DNA from: CAWAMR01 sp963783095
GTDB lineage: Bacteria > Planctomycetota > Planctomycetia > Gemmatales > Gemmataceae
Reading direction: 5' to 3'
Assembly (NCBI GenBank): GCA_963783095.1
Contig: CAWAMR010000002.1
Location: 1,426,001-1,490,000 of the forward strand
Length of the DNA: 64,000 nt
The notes below the pieces were generated by a model. The model had not been told where the DNA came from, searched no databases, and saw only the letters and a list, made by a program, of their open reading frames with translations. Made by a program: the position numbers and the translations under genes. How positions within the stretch are numbered: position 1 is the first letter of the stretch; each line of letters begins with the position of its first letter. This document shows positions 19,588-29,533 of the stretch, piece by piece.

Positions 19588-20460
19588 ATGACTTTTTGCA
19601 CGAGAACCCTCCCCACACTGGCTGTCGTTGCGCTGCTCGCGCTGATGCCGGCGCTCGCCAAAGCAGAATCGCAAGCGGCGTCCAACCAACAATTGGTAGT
19701 GGCGATTCACGTTTTGAACTCGGTCAAGCGAACGCTTGAAGCTGCCGACCACGATTATAACGGACATCGTGCCGCGGCGGTTCGCGATATCGGCGCTGCC
19801 GAGCGACAACTGGACTCGGTATTGGGCTGGGCAGTCAAGAACATCAACGGCTTCAAACAGCCTCGCCATTTCGAGCCCCAGATCCTTTCCAATGGTCAGT
19901 TAATGGAATCGATTCCCATTCTGGCGCAAACATCTGCTTTTCTGAAAGGTGCCAACCACGACTACGGCGGGCATAAAGAGCGAGCGATTCACGATATCAA
20001 TGCCGCGATCGTGCAGTTGGAAAAGGCCCTCCAATACAGGCACGGACACCGGCACCGTGGAGTTGGTGGAGTCGGCGGAGTCGGCGGAGTGGGTGGCGGC
20101 AATCCCGGTGGAGTTGGGGGTAACGGCGGCGGCACTCGACCGGTCGGCGGTAATACGGGCGTTGGAGGAACCGGTGGAACGAGGGTTGGTGGCGGCACAT
20201 CCAATACCGGCGTTTCTCGCGTTGCTTCGAATGCCTCGCAGCGCCTGAGAGCTGTGTCCGGCCCCAAGCCGCATCATCGGCGATTGGTGATCGATAAGAA
20301 GAGAGCGATGGTACAACGACCCGTCAAGACGGTTCACAATGGCATCCACCACGCCAGTGGGCAAACCGGAAAAGCGAAACACCCCACGCCCAAGAAGCAC
20401 TCGGCAGCCCACAAGGTTGCGAAAGCCAAGAAGGGTGGGAAGGGCAAGAAGAAGAAATAA
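19588..20460 (+). CDS. Secreted two-repeat protein with Gly-rich linker and Lys-rich tail
   Basis: Signal peptide (TFCTRTLPTLAVVALLALMPALA) followed by two copies of a helical module: ADHDYNGHRAAAVRDIGAAE and ANHDYGGHKERAIHDINAAI, each ending in an amphipathic helix. A Gly/Val-rich linker (about residues 158-210) and a very basic C terminus (AKAKKGGKGKKKK) follow. ATG 19588 was chosen because upstream codons in this frame are not protein-like. Repeated HDY-x-GH modules suggest surface or matrix binding; the basic tail could bind polyanions. Function not recognised. Confidence 0.65.
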   Translation: MTFCTRTLPTLAVVALLALMPALAKAESQAASNQQLVVAIHVLNSVKRTLEAADHDYNGHRAAAVRDIGAAERQLDSVLGWAVKNINGFKQPRHFEPQILSNGQLMESIPILAQTSAFLKGANHDYGGHKERAIHDINAAIVQLEKALQYRHGHRHRGVGGVGGVGGVGGGNPGGVGGNGGGTRPVGGNTGVGGTGGTRVGGGTSNTGVSRVASNASQRLRAVSGPKPHHRRLVIDKKRAMVQRPVKTVHNGIHHASGQTGKAKHPTPKKHSAAHKVAKAKKGGKGKKKK

Positions 20461-20505
20461 CCCCAAAGAAGCCTCCAGTAACCAATTTCTCTGGGGGGAT
20501 AACTA

Positions 20506-20608
20506 AATGTACTCTTCACGCGGAGCGTGAAGAGTACATTGGCCCCAGAGGCCGGCCATCATACTCGTACTCATACTCTTAGTCTTAATCCGATTAAGAC
20601 TAAGAGTA
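20506..20608. repeat. Two perfect hairpins downstream of the secreted basic protein
   Basis: AATGTACTCTTCACGC at 20506-20521 pairs with its exact complement at 20525-20540 across GGA. TACTCTTAGTCTTAATC at 20574-20590 pairs with 20592-20608 across one base. The first could end transcription of the upstream gene but has no T-run. The gap 20461-20699 holds nothing else. Confidence 0.7.
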
Positions 20609-20699
20609 CGAGGACGAAAAACCCGCCGGGCAATGGTTCAATCTCCATCACGGCAACTTTAACTGCCTACCCCTCTCTCGCACTCGCACTGGATACCCT

Positions 20700-21590
20700 A
20701 TGATTACCCGCTCACTGGTAATTTTCGCGGTGTTTTTGGCCCTGGCCGGGCCGCAGGATCCCGGACGACTGGCCGCACAAAAGAAGGATCTTCCAAAAAC
20801 CCCAAAAGAAAAGCCCGCATTCAAGCAAGAACTGTCGTTAAGTATGCTCAGCCTGGAAGTCACGGCACTTCAGGGATTGCATCGCTTCCAACTGACGCAA
20901 GAACAGATGCAATCCTTGAAAAAAACAGTTTCCGGGTTGAACGCCAAAGCCGAGAAGCGCCAGCCCGGTAAAGGCAGCGACAAGCTCCGCAAAAGACTGC
21001 TCGACCTGCGCGATGCCCTGGTCGAAGGCGATGGCGAGCGGATCGCCGATCTGGAAGAAAGCCTGGCAGCGATTCTCGACGAGGAAGAAAGCGACCTCGA
21101 CGACCAGGTGAAAGTCACACTGGAACTCGCCAAGCCGACTTCGGACTTGCTGCGAACCCTTCGCCCCTCTCAGGTCGTCAGTTATCTCGCCGAATCGGCG
21201 GAAGAGTTACCCGATCCCCTGCAGACTTTGGTTGATGTCCTCGAAGTGGTCGGCGATCTGAAAGAGCAAGAGTGGAATGAGCTTGCCGAGCAAATAGCCG
21301 AGGAAACAACATGGCAACTCGGTGGACTGAATCCCAAGAAAAACAATGCTGCCGGCATGAAAGTTCGAGCTTTCTTGAAAAAGGTGCGGAACGCAAGTGA
21401 AAAGAAGAAACTGGAAGATGAAAAAGAAAACCTTGAGAAGGAAGCCCGCCAGATCGTCTCCGCGACTCTCCCGACCATGATTTTGCAAAACATCGTCGAG
21501 CACGCTTTGGCCGAGTTGGTCGCCAATCCCGCGCTGACCCCAGCGCTTAATGCCCTGTTGGAAAAGGAAAGTAAACCGGAGAAAAAGTAG
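20700..21590 (+). CDS. Exported coiled-coil protein of unknown function
   Basis: A signal segment (TRSLVIFAVFLALAGPQDP) leads to an almost entirely helical, charged protein: QLTQEQMQSLKKTVSGLNAK, RDALVEGDGERIADLEES and a C-terminal coiled coil (SEKKKLEDEKENLEKEARQI). The organisation, with a 'calculated degradation/production' style of repeated acidic helices, is common in planctomycete exported proteins. No catalytic motif. It ends 11 bases before the left arm of the hairpin that hosts the group II intron. Confidence 0.6.
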   Translation: MITRSLVIFAVFLALAGPQDPGRLAAQKKDLPKTPKEKPAFKQELSLSMLSLEVTALQGLHRFQLTQEQMQSLKKTVSGLNAKAEKRQPGKGSDKLRKRLLDLRDALVEGDGERIADLEESLAAILDEEESDLDDQVKVTLELAKPTSDLLRTLRPSQVVSYLAESAEELPDPLQTLVDVLEVVGDLKEQEWNELAEQIAEETTWQLGGLNPKKNNAAGMKVRAFLKKVRNASEKKKLEDEKENLEKEARQIVSATLPTMILQNIVEHALAELVANPALTPALNALLEKESKPEKK

Positions 21591-21676
21591 GTCCAACCAA
21601 CTTCTCTGGGGGGGTTGTCGTAGCGGCGGCTTCCAGCCGCCGTCCGCAACCTCTCGGCGGCTGGAAGCCGCCGCTA

Positions 21677-23624
21677 GTGCGCCTACGAGCGCATGGAATC
21701 GGTAGGGTGAAAGTCCCTATCAATGTTTCGAGTTTGGACATTGTAGCTGAAGGTAACTGCGTCGTCGCGAGGCGAGGTGGAGAGCAACCGGAAGCGAACG
21801 ACTGGTCCGTAGGATAACGAACTCGATTCGGCCTGTTGTCGTGACGAGCCTGCTAGCGAAAGGCGAAGTCCAAGGAGTCTCGGAGGGCGTCAAACTCAGC
21901 ACCGAGAACGACAAGGGGTGGTTGGAGACAGAACGGTCAGAAGGTTCCATGACGGGAAGTAGGGAGATCCGATTTCGCTGGATGTATGGAACGAGGGTCG
22001 AGAACGGTTGCCGCAGATGGACCGTACCCAAAGGCGTCTGGGCCGGGATGTTGCAGCGAGCATCCGCGGAGCGAAGCGATCGCTGCATGCCCTTGGGAAG
22101 TATCGGAATCGGAAGTCAGAGCGTCCGTAGTAGCGAAGAAGCCGGGTAACGCCGGGGGAGCCAAGGGACGTAGGAAGTTGGAGGCGTGATGTCAGCACCG
22201 CAAGAAACCAACCCGACGGCAGTGTCAGCAATGACTAATCAAGTCGGAGACGTTATGGAGCGCTGGCTCTGGACCGAACCGGCGGTGTGGAACGAACGCA
22301 TGTTGACGGCGCTCGAAAAGGGCGTCCAAGGAGGAATATGGTTTAGTCTGATCGATAAAGTGTGGAAGGAACGCAATCTGCGCGTCAGTCACAGCAAAGT
22401 GGCTGCCAACCAGGGCGCTCCGGGAGTGGATCATGTCACGGTCGAAGCATTTGCCGACGACCTGGACGCCAACGTGGCGAAACTCACCAAAGCCCTCCAG
22501 GAAGGAACTTACCAGCCGCAGGCCATTCGGCGAACGTATATCGATAAGCCGGGTAGCCAGGAGCAGCGACCTTTGGGAATTCCCACGGTACGCGACCGAG
22601 TCGTTCAGGGAGCAGTCCGACACGTCATCGAACCGATCTTTGAGAAAGAATTCGCCACGCACAGTTACGGCTTTCGGCCCCGGCGGGGTTGCAAAGACGC
22701 ACTGCGGCGAGTGGATGAACTGCTCAAGCAAGGTTACGCTTACGTGGTCGATGCCGATCTGAAGAGCTACTTCGACACGATCCCACATGACCGGCTGATG
22801 AGTCGGCTGCGGGAACGCATCGCGGACGGGCGGATGCTTCAGCTGATCGAATCCTTTCTGAAAGCCGGCATTATGGACGGACTGAAAGAATGGGAACCGG
22901 AAGCGGGAGCCCCGCAAGGAGCGGTGTTAAGTCCTTTGCTGAGCAATATCTATCTCAATCCTCTGGATCACCAAATGGCGGCCCAAGGGTGGCAGATGGT
23001 GCGCTATGCCGATGACTTCGTGATCCTCTGTCGCAATCAGGCCGAAGCGGAACAAACACTGGGGTATATCCGTCAGTGGTGTGAAGCGGAGGGATTGCGG
23101 CTGCATCCAACCAAGACGAAAATCGTCAACGTACAGCAGGAAGGCTTTGACTTTCTGGGCTATCACTTCCTAACCACGCGGCGGGGACGTCTGACGCGCT
23201 GGCCGAGGAAGAAGAGCATGGCGAAGTTCAAAGAGACCATCCGGACGAAGACGAAACGGACGAACGGCCGATCGCTGCGAAGTATAATCGCAGATATCAA
23301 CCTGACGTTGCGTGGCTGGTTTGGATTCTTCCAGCACAGTTACCACACGACGTTTAAGACCGTGGACGGTTGGATTCGCGGACGTTTGCGGAGCATACTG
23401 CGCAAACGTTCCGGCGGAAAAGGCCGCGGACGGGGAACGGATCATCAGCACTGGCCGAATGCCTTCTTTGCCAAACATGGGTACTATAGTCTGGAAGCTG
23501 CCCATGCCCGAGCAAGTCAATCCCCTTGTGGGTAAGACCGACAACAGGAAAGCCGGATGCGGGAAATCCGCCAGTCCGGTTTGGAGGGAGGGGAAACCAA
23601 TATGCTTGGTCTTCCCTACCCTAT
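21677..23624 (+). mobile_element. Group II intron (IIC-like) with reverse transcriptase
   Basis: Intron RNA begins GTGCGCC, followed by GGTAGGGTGAAAGTCCCTAT and other domain I elements, and contains an RT gene at 22189-23535. Domain V is at about 23549-23583: AGCCGGATGCGG, a GAAA tetraloop and the pairing CCGG strand. Domain VI follows and the intron ends in AT. Removing it restores a perfect hairpin, which fixes both splice sites. Insertion next to or within a terminator-like stem is typical of bacterial class C introns; class assignment is inferred. Confidence 0.9.
22189..23535 (+). CDS. ltrA: Group II intron reverse transcriptase/maturase
   Basis: Intron-encoded protein that makes cDNA of the intron and assists splicing. 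RT motifs are intact: RPLGIPTVRDRVVQGAV, THSYGFRPRRGCKDALR, VDADLKSYFDTIPHDRL, GAPQGAVLSPLLSNIYLNPL and the catalytic MVRYADDFVILC. The maturase X region contains the group II signature LTLRGWFGFFQHS. There is no HNH endonuclease domain after it; the C terminus is a short basic segment. ATG 22189 was chosen over GTG 22186. The frame is intact, so the element is possibly still active. Confidence 0.93.
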   Translation: MSAPQETNPTAVSAMTNQVGDVMERWLWTEPAVWNERMLTALEKGVQGGIWFSLIDKVWKERNLRVSHSKVAANQGAPGVDHVTVEAFADDLDANVAKLTKALQEGTYQPQAIRRTYIDKPGSQEQRPLGIPTVRDRVVQGAVRHVIEPIFEKEFATHSYGFRPRRGCKDALRRVDELLKQGYAYVVDADLKSYFDTIPHDRLMSRLRERIADGRMLQLIESFLKAGIMDGLKEWEPEAGAPQGAVLSPLLSNIYLNPLDHQMAAQGWQMVRYADDFVILCRNQAEAEQTLGYIRQWCEAEGLRLHPTKTKIVNVQQEGFDFLGYHFLTTRRGRLTRWPRKKSMAKFKETIRTKTKRTNGRSLRSIIADINLTLRGWFGFFQHSYHTTFKTVDGWIRGRLRSILRKRSGGKGRGRGTDHQHWPNAFFAKHGYYSLEAAHARASQSPCG

Positions 23625-23770
23625 CGACAACCCCCCAGAGAATCTGGCTACACCCAAAAAGTAGGTCGATCAAGAACATGCTTGACGCGGACTCCAGATT
23701 GTGAATGATGGAGGGAGAAATCCCTCCCTGTCCCGTCAGTTTCATTCTGACCTCTCCCGCAGAGGACACC

Positions 23771-25113
23771 ATGATCGATGTTTCACCGGCCCAAGCATTT
23801 TCTCGAGGCATCCAGGTCGGCTCCCGGCGCTGGTTCCTGCAAACAGGTCTTGCCGGCCTGGGTAGTATTTCTCTGGCAAATGGCCTTCTTTCTCGTGCAA
23901 CGGCAGGTACAACTCCGCCGCCGCGAAAAACCTCAGTGATCCTGTTTTGGCTTTCCGGCGGACCGAGTCATATCGATATGTGGGATCCCAAACCGGACGC
24001 TCCCGGCGAAGTGCGAGGCCCTTTTCAATCGATCCCGACGAAGGTTCCAGGCATTCGCATCTGCGAACATCTGCCCTTGCAGGCGCGAATCATGGATAAG
24101 TTGACGCTGATCCGTTCCATGGACTGCCGGGCCAGCGATCACACTCCGATCACCATGCAGGCAGGCAACACTCTGGCGCGCCGGACCAACGATGGAAAAG
24201 ACGGTGGCGGTTATCCTTCGATGGGGTCGATTACTGCGAAATTCCGAGGATCCAACCACCCGCAAATGCCCGCATTCATTGGCCTCGCCGATAGCTGGGT
24301 TGCCGATGTTTGGGGATCGGGGCACATGGGCAGCGAGTTTGCGCCGGTCAAAGGTGGCGAACTGAACGGCCGGCTCGCACTGCCGAAAAATATCGGGCCT
24401 TCCGATCTTCACGATCGCGATTCATTACGGCTCCAGTTCGATCGTCTGCAACGCGAGTTGGACGTGAGCGATGGTATGGACCGCATGGATCACTATTCCC
24501 GGCAAGCGCTGGAAATGGTGGTTTCCGGCAAGGCGCAGAAGGCATTTCAGATCCATGAAGAATCGGACAGGCTCCGCGACGCCTACGGCCGGGATAGTCT
24601 GGGTGAAAAGGCCTTGCTTGCGCCGGCTCTGTGGAAGCGGGCGTGACCTTTGTGCTCGTCAGCGGAGCGTGGGGCTATTTCGATCATCACGGCGATGAAG
24701 TGCGCTGGGGCGGCATCGTGAAGGGGCTGAAGCCGCTGTTGCCGCGCGTCGATGGCGTTTGTTATGCGCTCATCAACGATCTGGAATCGCGCGGACTGCT
24801 GGACAATACCCTGGTGCTGATGATGGGCGAGTTTGGGCGTGGGCCGGTCATCAACAAGAACGCGGGCCGGGATCATTGGACCAACTGCATGTCGATGCTG
24901 GTTGCCGGTGGCGGAATGCCGAGCGGTCAAGTGATCGGCAGCACGGACAGCAAGGGTTATGACATCAAATCGCAGCGTGTGACTCCCAACGACCTCGCAG
25001 CAACGGTATTCAGTCATCTCGGCATCGATTTGAGTACAACCTGGCGCGATCCGCAAGGCCGGCCGACTTCGATCGTGAGTCAAGAGGGCCGGCCAATCCC
25101 TGAGTTGACTTGA
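23771..25113 (+). CDS. DUF1501 family exported protein, frameshifted
   Basis: Planctomycete-typical protein of the alkaline-phosphatase/sulfatase-like superfamily. It starts at ATG 23771 (GAGG upstream) with a twin-arginine-like segment SRRWFLQTGLAGLGSIS. Family marks are SVILFWLSGGPSHIDMWDPK, DKLTLIRSMDCRASDHTP and, after a frame change near 24630, LVLMMGEFGRGPVINKNAGR plus a C-terminal DLAATVFSHLGID. Predicted periplasmic; biochemical activity of DUF1501 is not established. It lies upstream of a CxxCH/ThuA protein, a pairing that recurs in planctomycetes. Confidence 0.85.
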
Positions 25114-25213
25114 AGAATGCTCGGCGTTCGAGCCAGAAACACGAAGAGGGCCAGTCTCGAAAGAGTAAAGATGCCGGCGGCGAGAAAGGAGATGAACGAA
25201 AATACATACAAAT

Positions 25214-25269
25214 GAATTCAAGAATGTATTGGTACAAATTGCTACACAATTTGGTTTGCGGTTCAACGC
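25214..25269 (-). repeat. Inverted copy of the dispersed ~55-bp repeat
   Basis: On the minus strand this reads GCGTTGAACCGCAAACC, then TTGTGTAGCAATTTGTA, matching the copy at 4139-4190 at almost every position. It is the only feature I see in the gap 25114-25394. Confidence 0.65.
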
Positions 25270-25394
25270 TTGAAAAACCAAACAAACGACGAGGTTATTG
25301 TCCCTTTCTTTCGGCTTATTTGCTTGCTCTTGCAGATTCGTTCTTTTAGTATTCATTACATCACACCCTGATTCGCCCTTCCCGGAACACGCCG

Positions 25395-28300
25395 ATGAAT
25401 CGCTTGTCTCTATCTCTCCCTCTGTGGTTTGTTCCTTCACTGGTGATGGCTCAGGGTTTTTCCCCCGAAGAAGCCGTCAAACGCATGAAGGTTCCCGATG
25501 GATTCACCGTCAAAGTCGTCGCGTGCGAGCCGATGATCCGGCAGCCTTTGAGCATCTCTTTCGATGAACGCGGTCGAATGTGGGTGCTGCAATATCTGCA
25601 ATATCCCAACCCTGCAGGGTTGAAGCCGGTCAAGCAGGATCAATATCTCCGCACCATCTGGGACCGTTTCCCCGAACCGCCGCCCAAGGGGCCCAAGGGT
25701 CTCGATCGCATTACCATTTGCTACGACCCGGACGAGGCCGGCCGATATCGCAAGTCGAAAGATTTTGTTTCGGGACTCAATCTCGCCACCGGCTTTTGCA
25801 TCGGGAATGGCGGCGTGTATGTTGTGCAGCCGCCCTATCTGTTATTCTACGCGGATAAGGATCACGATGATGTTCCCGATGGCGACCCGGAAGTTTGCCT
25901 GAGTGGTTTCGGCATGGAGGATTCTCACTCCTACGCCAATTCATTGCAATGGGGGCCTGACGGCTGGCTCTATGGCGCACACGGCAGCACCGTAACCGCC
26001 AAGATTCAAAATCCAGCCAAACCGAAAGACGCCCCATTAGAATTCCAGCAAGGCATCTGGCGCTATCATCCCAGGACCAGGGAATTTGAACTTTTCTCCG
26101 AAGGCGGCGGCAATACCTATGGCCTCGACTTCGACAAATATGGCCGCGCCATCGCTGGTACAAACTATGGCGGGTGCGCCATGCTGCACCAGCTTCAGGG
26201 AGCGTATTATGTCAAAGGTTTTTCCAAGCATGGGCCGCTCCATAATCCCCACACCTACGGTTATTTCGATCATGTCCCTTATCCGGATTTCAAGGGCGGG
26301 CACGTCACCTGCGGCGGCATTGTCTATCAGGCCGATACCTATCCGAAGGAATATCAAGATCAATACATCGCCGGGAATTTGCTATCCAATGCGCTCTACT
26401 GGCACAAGATGACCGAAAAGGGATCGACTTTCACTGCGAAACATGGCGGCGATTTCCTGGTTGCCAACGATACCTGGTTTCGGCCCGTCGATTGTTACCA
26501 GGGGCCGGACGGATCGGTCTATGTCGCCGACTGGTACGATAAGCGCGCAGCACATCTGGATCCGGTCGATAGCTGGGACAAGACCAATGGCCGTATCTAC
26601 AAGGTAGAGTACAAGGGAACGAAACCGGTTGAAGACTTTGACCTGCGCAAGAAAACGGTCGACGGCCTGGTTGCACTCCTGAAGCATCCCAACAAGTGGT
26701 GGCGCAACGAAGCTCGACGACTCCTGGCGGAGCAACGGACTGAAAAAGCGTATGGCCAGTTACGTCGCGGGTTGTTGCAAGAAACCGATCCTCTGTTGGC
26801 GCTCGAATCTCTGTGGACAATCTCCGCGTGCTATGGTCTTGGCGATGAACTTGCTGTCAGATTGCTTGCTCACCCCAGCGAGCACGTGCGAAGTTGGGTC
26901 ATTCGCCTACTCGGCGATCGGCGTACAATCTCTGCCGAATTGCGAGCCCATTTCATTGACATAGCGAAGAAAGACCCTTCGGTCATTGTCCGCAGTCAAC
27001 TGGCCTGCACGGCCAAAAGGCTCCCCGGTGAGGATGCCTTACCGATCGTGATGGAGTTGCTGTTCCGATCCGAGGATGCCTCCGATCCTTTCATGCCGCT
27101 GTTGGATTGGTGGGTCATTGAAGATAAGGCGATATCACACGCTTCCTTGCTGCGTGACCTCTTGCGCGATGGAAGTAAGCGCGGGCTTTGGACCTTGCCG
27201 CTGGTCAAGTTGATGTTGTTGGAACGGATCGGTCGGCGCTATGTCGCCGAAGGCACCGCTCCCGCTTATCAGGCGTGTGCCGATCTGTTGGAGCTCATTC
27301 CCGAGAAGGCACAACTGATTCTCTTTGTGAAGGGAATGAATCTGGCGATCGAAGGGCACAGCGTCGAGAAAGTGCCGCCAGTGCTTGAGAAGGCATTCTT
27401 GGCCCGCTGGTCCGAACAGCCCGATAACGAGGAATTCCTTCGTCTGGCGGTTCGGCTGGGAAATGCCGACGCCTATGGCCGCATCCTCAAGGATGCGCAA
27501 AACGAACAGTTGGCCGATGCCCAACGGCTCAAGGTATTCGGCTTGCTCGCGGAGACGGGGAAGCCGGAAGTGGTTCCTGTTTTCCAGAAGGTTTTTCATG
27601 AGGGCAAATCCGACACGATTCGTCTGGGTGCCCTGAATGCACTGCAGCGATTTGCCGATCCGAAGATCGGTGAAGATGTACTGGCTGCCTTCCCGAAGCT
27701 AACTGGCGGCCTTCAAGCAACGGGCACAAGCCTTTCTCCTGAGTCGCCCCGGCACCGCTCTGGCGCTATTGCAACAGGTGGATAAGGGAACTTTTCCCGC
27801 GAAAAACATCTCCGTCGATCAGATTCGACCGGTGCACCAGTTCAAGGATGCCGCGATCGGCAAATTGATCGACAAGCACTGGGGGAAAGTTGGGCCGGTC
27901 ACTCCCGGTGAAAAACAGGCGCGAATCTCGTGGTTGAACATCGCCCTGTCGCGGGGCAACGGTGCGAAAGCCAAGGGCAAGGAAATCTTCGGCAAGAGTT
28001 GCATGGCCTGCCATACGATTTTCGGAGAAGGCGGCAAAGTCGGCCCCGATCTCACGACTTCGGATCGCAAGAATCGCGGCTATTTGCTCACGCATATCGT
28101 CGATCCATCCCTATACATTCGGCCCGAGTTTGTCCAGTTCAACGTCACCACGCTCGACGGTCGAAAGTTGCAGGGACTGGTGAGCCAGCCGAGCGGTGAA
28201 TTGATCGCACTGGTCAACGTCATCGAGAACAAACCAGTCAAGACGATCGTGGCCAAGAAGGATATCGAGGAGATGCTGCCCTCCGCCATTTCACTCATGC

Positions 28301-29058
28301 CGGAAAAAGTGCTCGACAGCATGAGCGATCAGGAGGTCCGCGACCTGTTCGCCTTTTTGCAAGCCGATCCTCCCGCCAAGAAGGAACCAGTCAAAACCGG
28401 GGCCAAGAAATTGAAGGTATTGCTTATTTCCGGGTCGCTGGAGTACAAGTCCGATGAAACGCTGGCCGAATATCAAAAATATCTGGAAGCAAACTATCCG
28501 GTGGAATGCAGCAGAGCGTTTCGCAAGACCGATACCGATCTGCCCGGTTTGGAAGCTCTCGATACCTGCGATGTCGCCGTCTTTTTCACGCGCCGGCTCA
28601 TGATCGACGGTGAGCAGTTGGACCGGATCAAAAAATACGCTGCTTCGGGCAAGCCGATCGTCGGCATTCGCACGGCCAGTCATGGCTTTCAGAATTGGCT
28701 CAACATGGACAAGGAAGTGCTGGGCGGCAATTACCAGAACCATTACGGCGCGGGGATGAAGTGCCAGGTGAGCATCGTCGAATTGGGCAAGGATCATCCG
28801 GTTCTCAAGGGGGTCAAGCCGTTTGCCACCAACGGCGGCCTCTACAAGAATCCCGATATTTCCAAGGATGTGACGGTGTTGCTGAAGGGGTCGATTCCCG
28901 ATCATACCGAGCCGCTGGCCTGGGTCCGCGAATACAAGGGTGGGCGAATCTTTTATACCTCGCTGGGCCATCCCGATGATTTCAAGAATCCGAACTTCAT
29001 TCAAATGGTGACGAATGCGATCTTTTGGACCACGAAGAACGAAGTGCCGAAGAAGTGA
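25395..29058 (+). CDS. PVC-type CxxCH haem protein fused to ThuA domain, frameshifted
   Basis: Exported multi-domain protein. After a short signal (NRLSLSLPLWFVPSLVMAQG) comes a membrane-dehydrogenase-type propeller (MKVPDGFTVKVVACEPM, GFCIGNGGVYVVQPPYL, GPDGSVYVADWYDKRA). HEAT-like helices follow from about residue 420. A frame change near 27705 joins LAAF to KQRAQAFLLSRPGTALALLQ. The c-type haem site is SCMACHTIFGEGGKVGPDLT, and the last 210 or so residues are a ThuA-like domain (KLKVLLISGSLEYKSDETLA, then GIRTASHGFQNWL). ThuA domains relate to trehalose utilisation and other glutamine-amidotransferase-like sugar enzymes. The fusion suggests periplasmic sugar oxidation, by inference. Confidence 0.82.
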
Positions 29059-29076
29059 AACAGTTCAGTTCGGCAC

Positions 29077-29481
29077 TTATTGGCCTGTTGCCAAACCGGA
29101 AGCTGCGTTCGCGGTCAGATTCGGGTCGATGCGCCTTAGAGCTTTGGCAGCGGCTGTGCGCACTCTGGCATCAGTGTCGTTCCTTTGTGACTCCTCAAGT
29201 GCTGGAATGGCTTCCCTGGCTTTGTCGCCAAACACTCCAAGTTTGATGGCAGCACTCAGGCGGATGTCGTCCCCGCTGTCCTTGAGCGCTGCGATCAGCG
29301 CCGGAACGATCTGTGCCGCATCGTCCTTTCCGCTTGGTAGTTTCCGCACGGCGATAAGCCGGTCTTTCTCTTGTCCGCCCTTTAGATCGTTGAGCAATTG
29401 AGGAGTCGATTTCTCTTTCTTGCCGCAGCCGGCGCAGACCAGCAAGCAAAGCGACAGAAGCAACGATGTTCGCGATAGCAT
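29077..29481 (-). CDS. HEAT-repeat lipoprotein
   Basis: A 134-residue lipoprotein. ATG 29481 begins SRTSLLLSLCLLVCAGCGKK, with a lipobox-like CAGC. The mature part has HEAT-like repeats (DAAQIVPALIAALKDSGDDI and KAREAIPALEESQRNDTDAR). The upstream part of this frame to 29913 is a shadow of the DUF1559 gene. It lies just downstream of the DUF1559 gene on the same strand. Confidence 0.7.
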   Translation of the reverse strand: MLSRTSLLLSLCLLVCAGCGKKEKSTPQLLNDLKGGQEKDRLIAVRKLPSGKDDAAQIVPALIAALKDSGDDIRLSAAIKLGVFGDKAREAIPALEESQRNDTDARVRTAAAKALRRIDPNLTANAASGLATGQ

Positions 29482-29533
29482 GATGAATCTCCTCGGTCTT
29501 CCACATGGTCTATGCTCGTATACAAAGCACTGG

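Larger units (their letters stand above)
21602..23642. repeat. Long hairpin interrupted by a group II intron
   Basis: Left arm 21602-21641 (starting TTCTCTGGGGGGGTTGTCG), loop 21642-21655, right arm part one 21656-21676 (ending GCCGCCGCTA) and part two 23625-23642 (CGACAACCCCCCAGAGAA). The two right-arm pieces join to a 39-base complement of the left arm, off by one G, once 21677-23624 is removed. Confidence 0.85.

Noticed and set aside
21720..22231. Several overlapping open frames in the intron 5' region
   Set aside because: This stretch is structured intron RNA (domains I-III); no frame has a good start or a recognisable domain.
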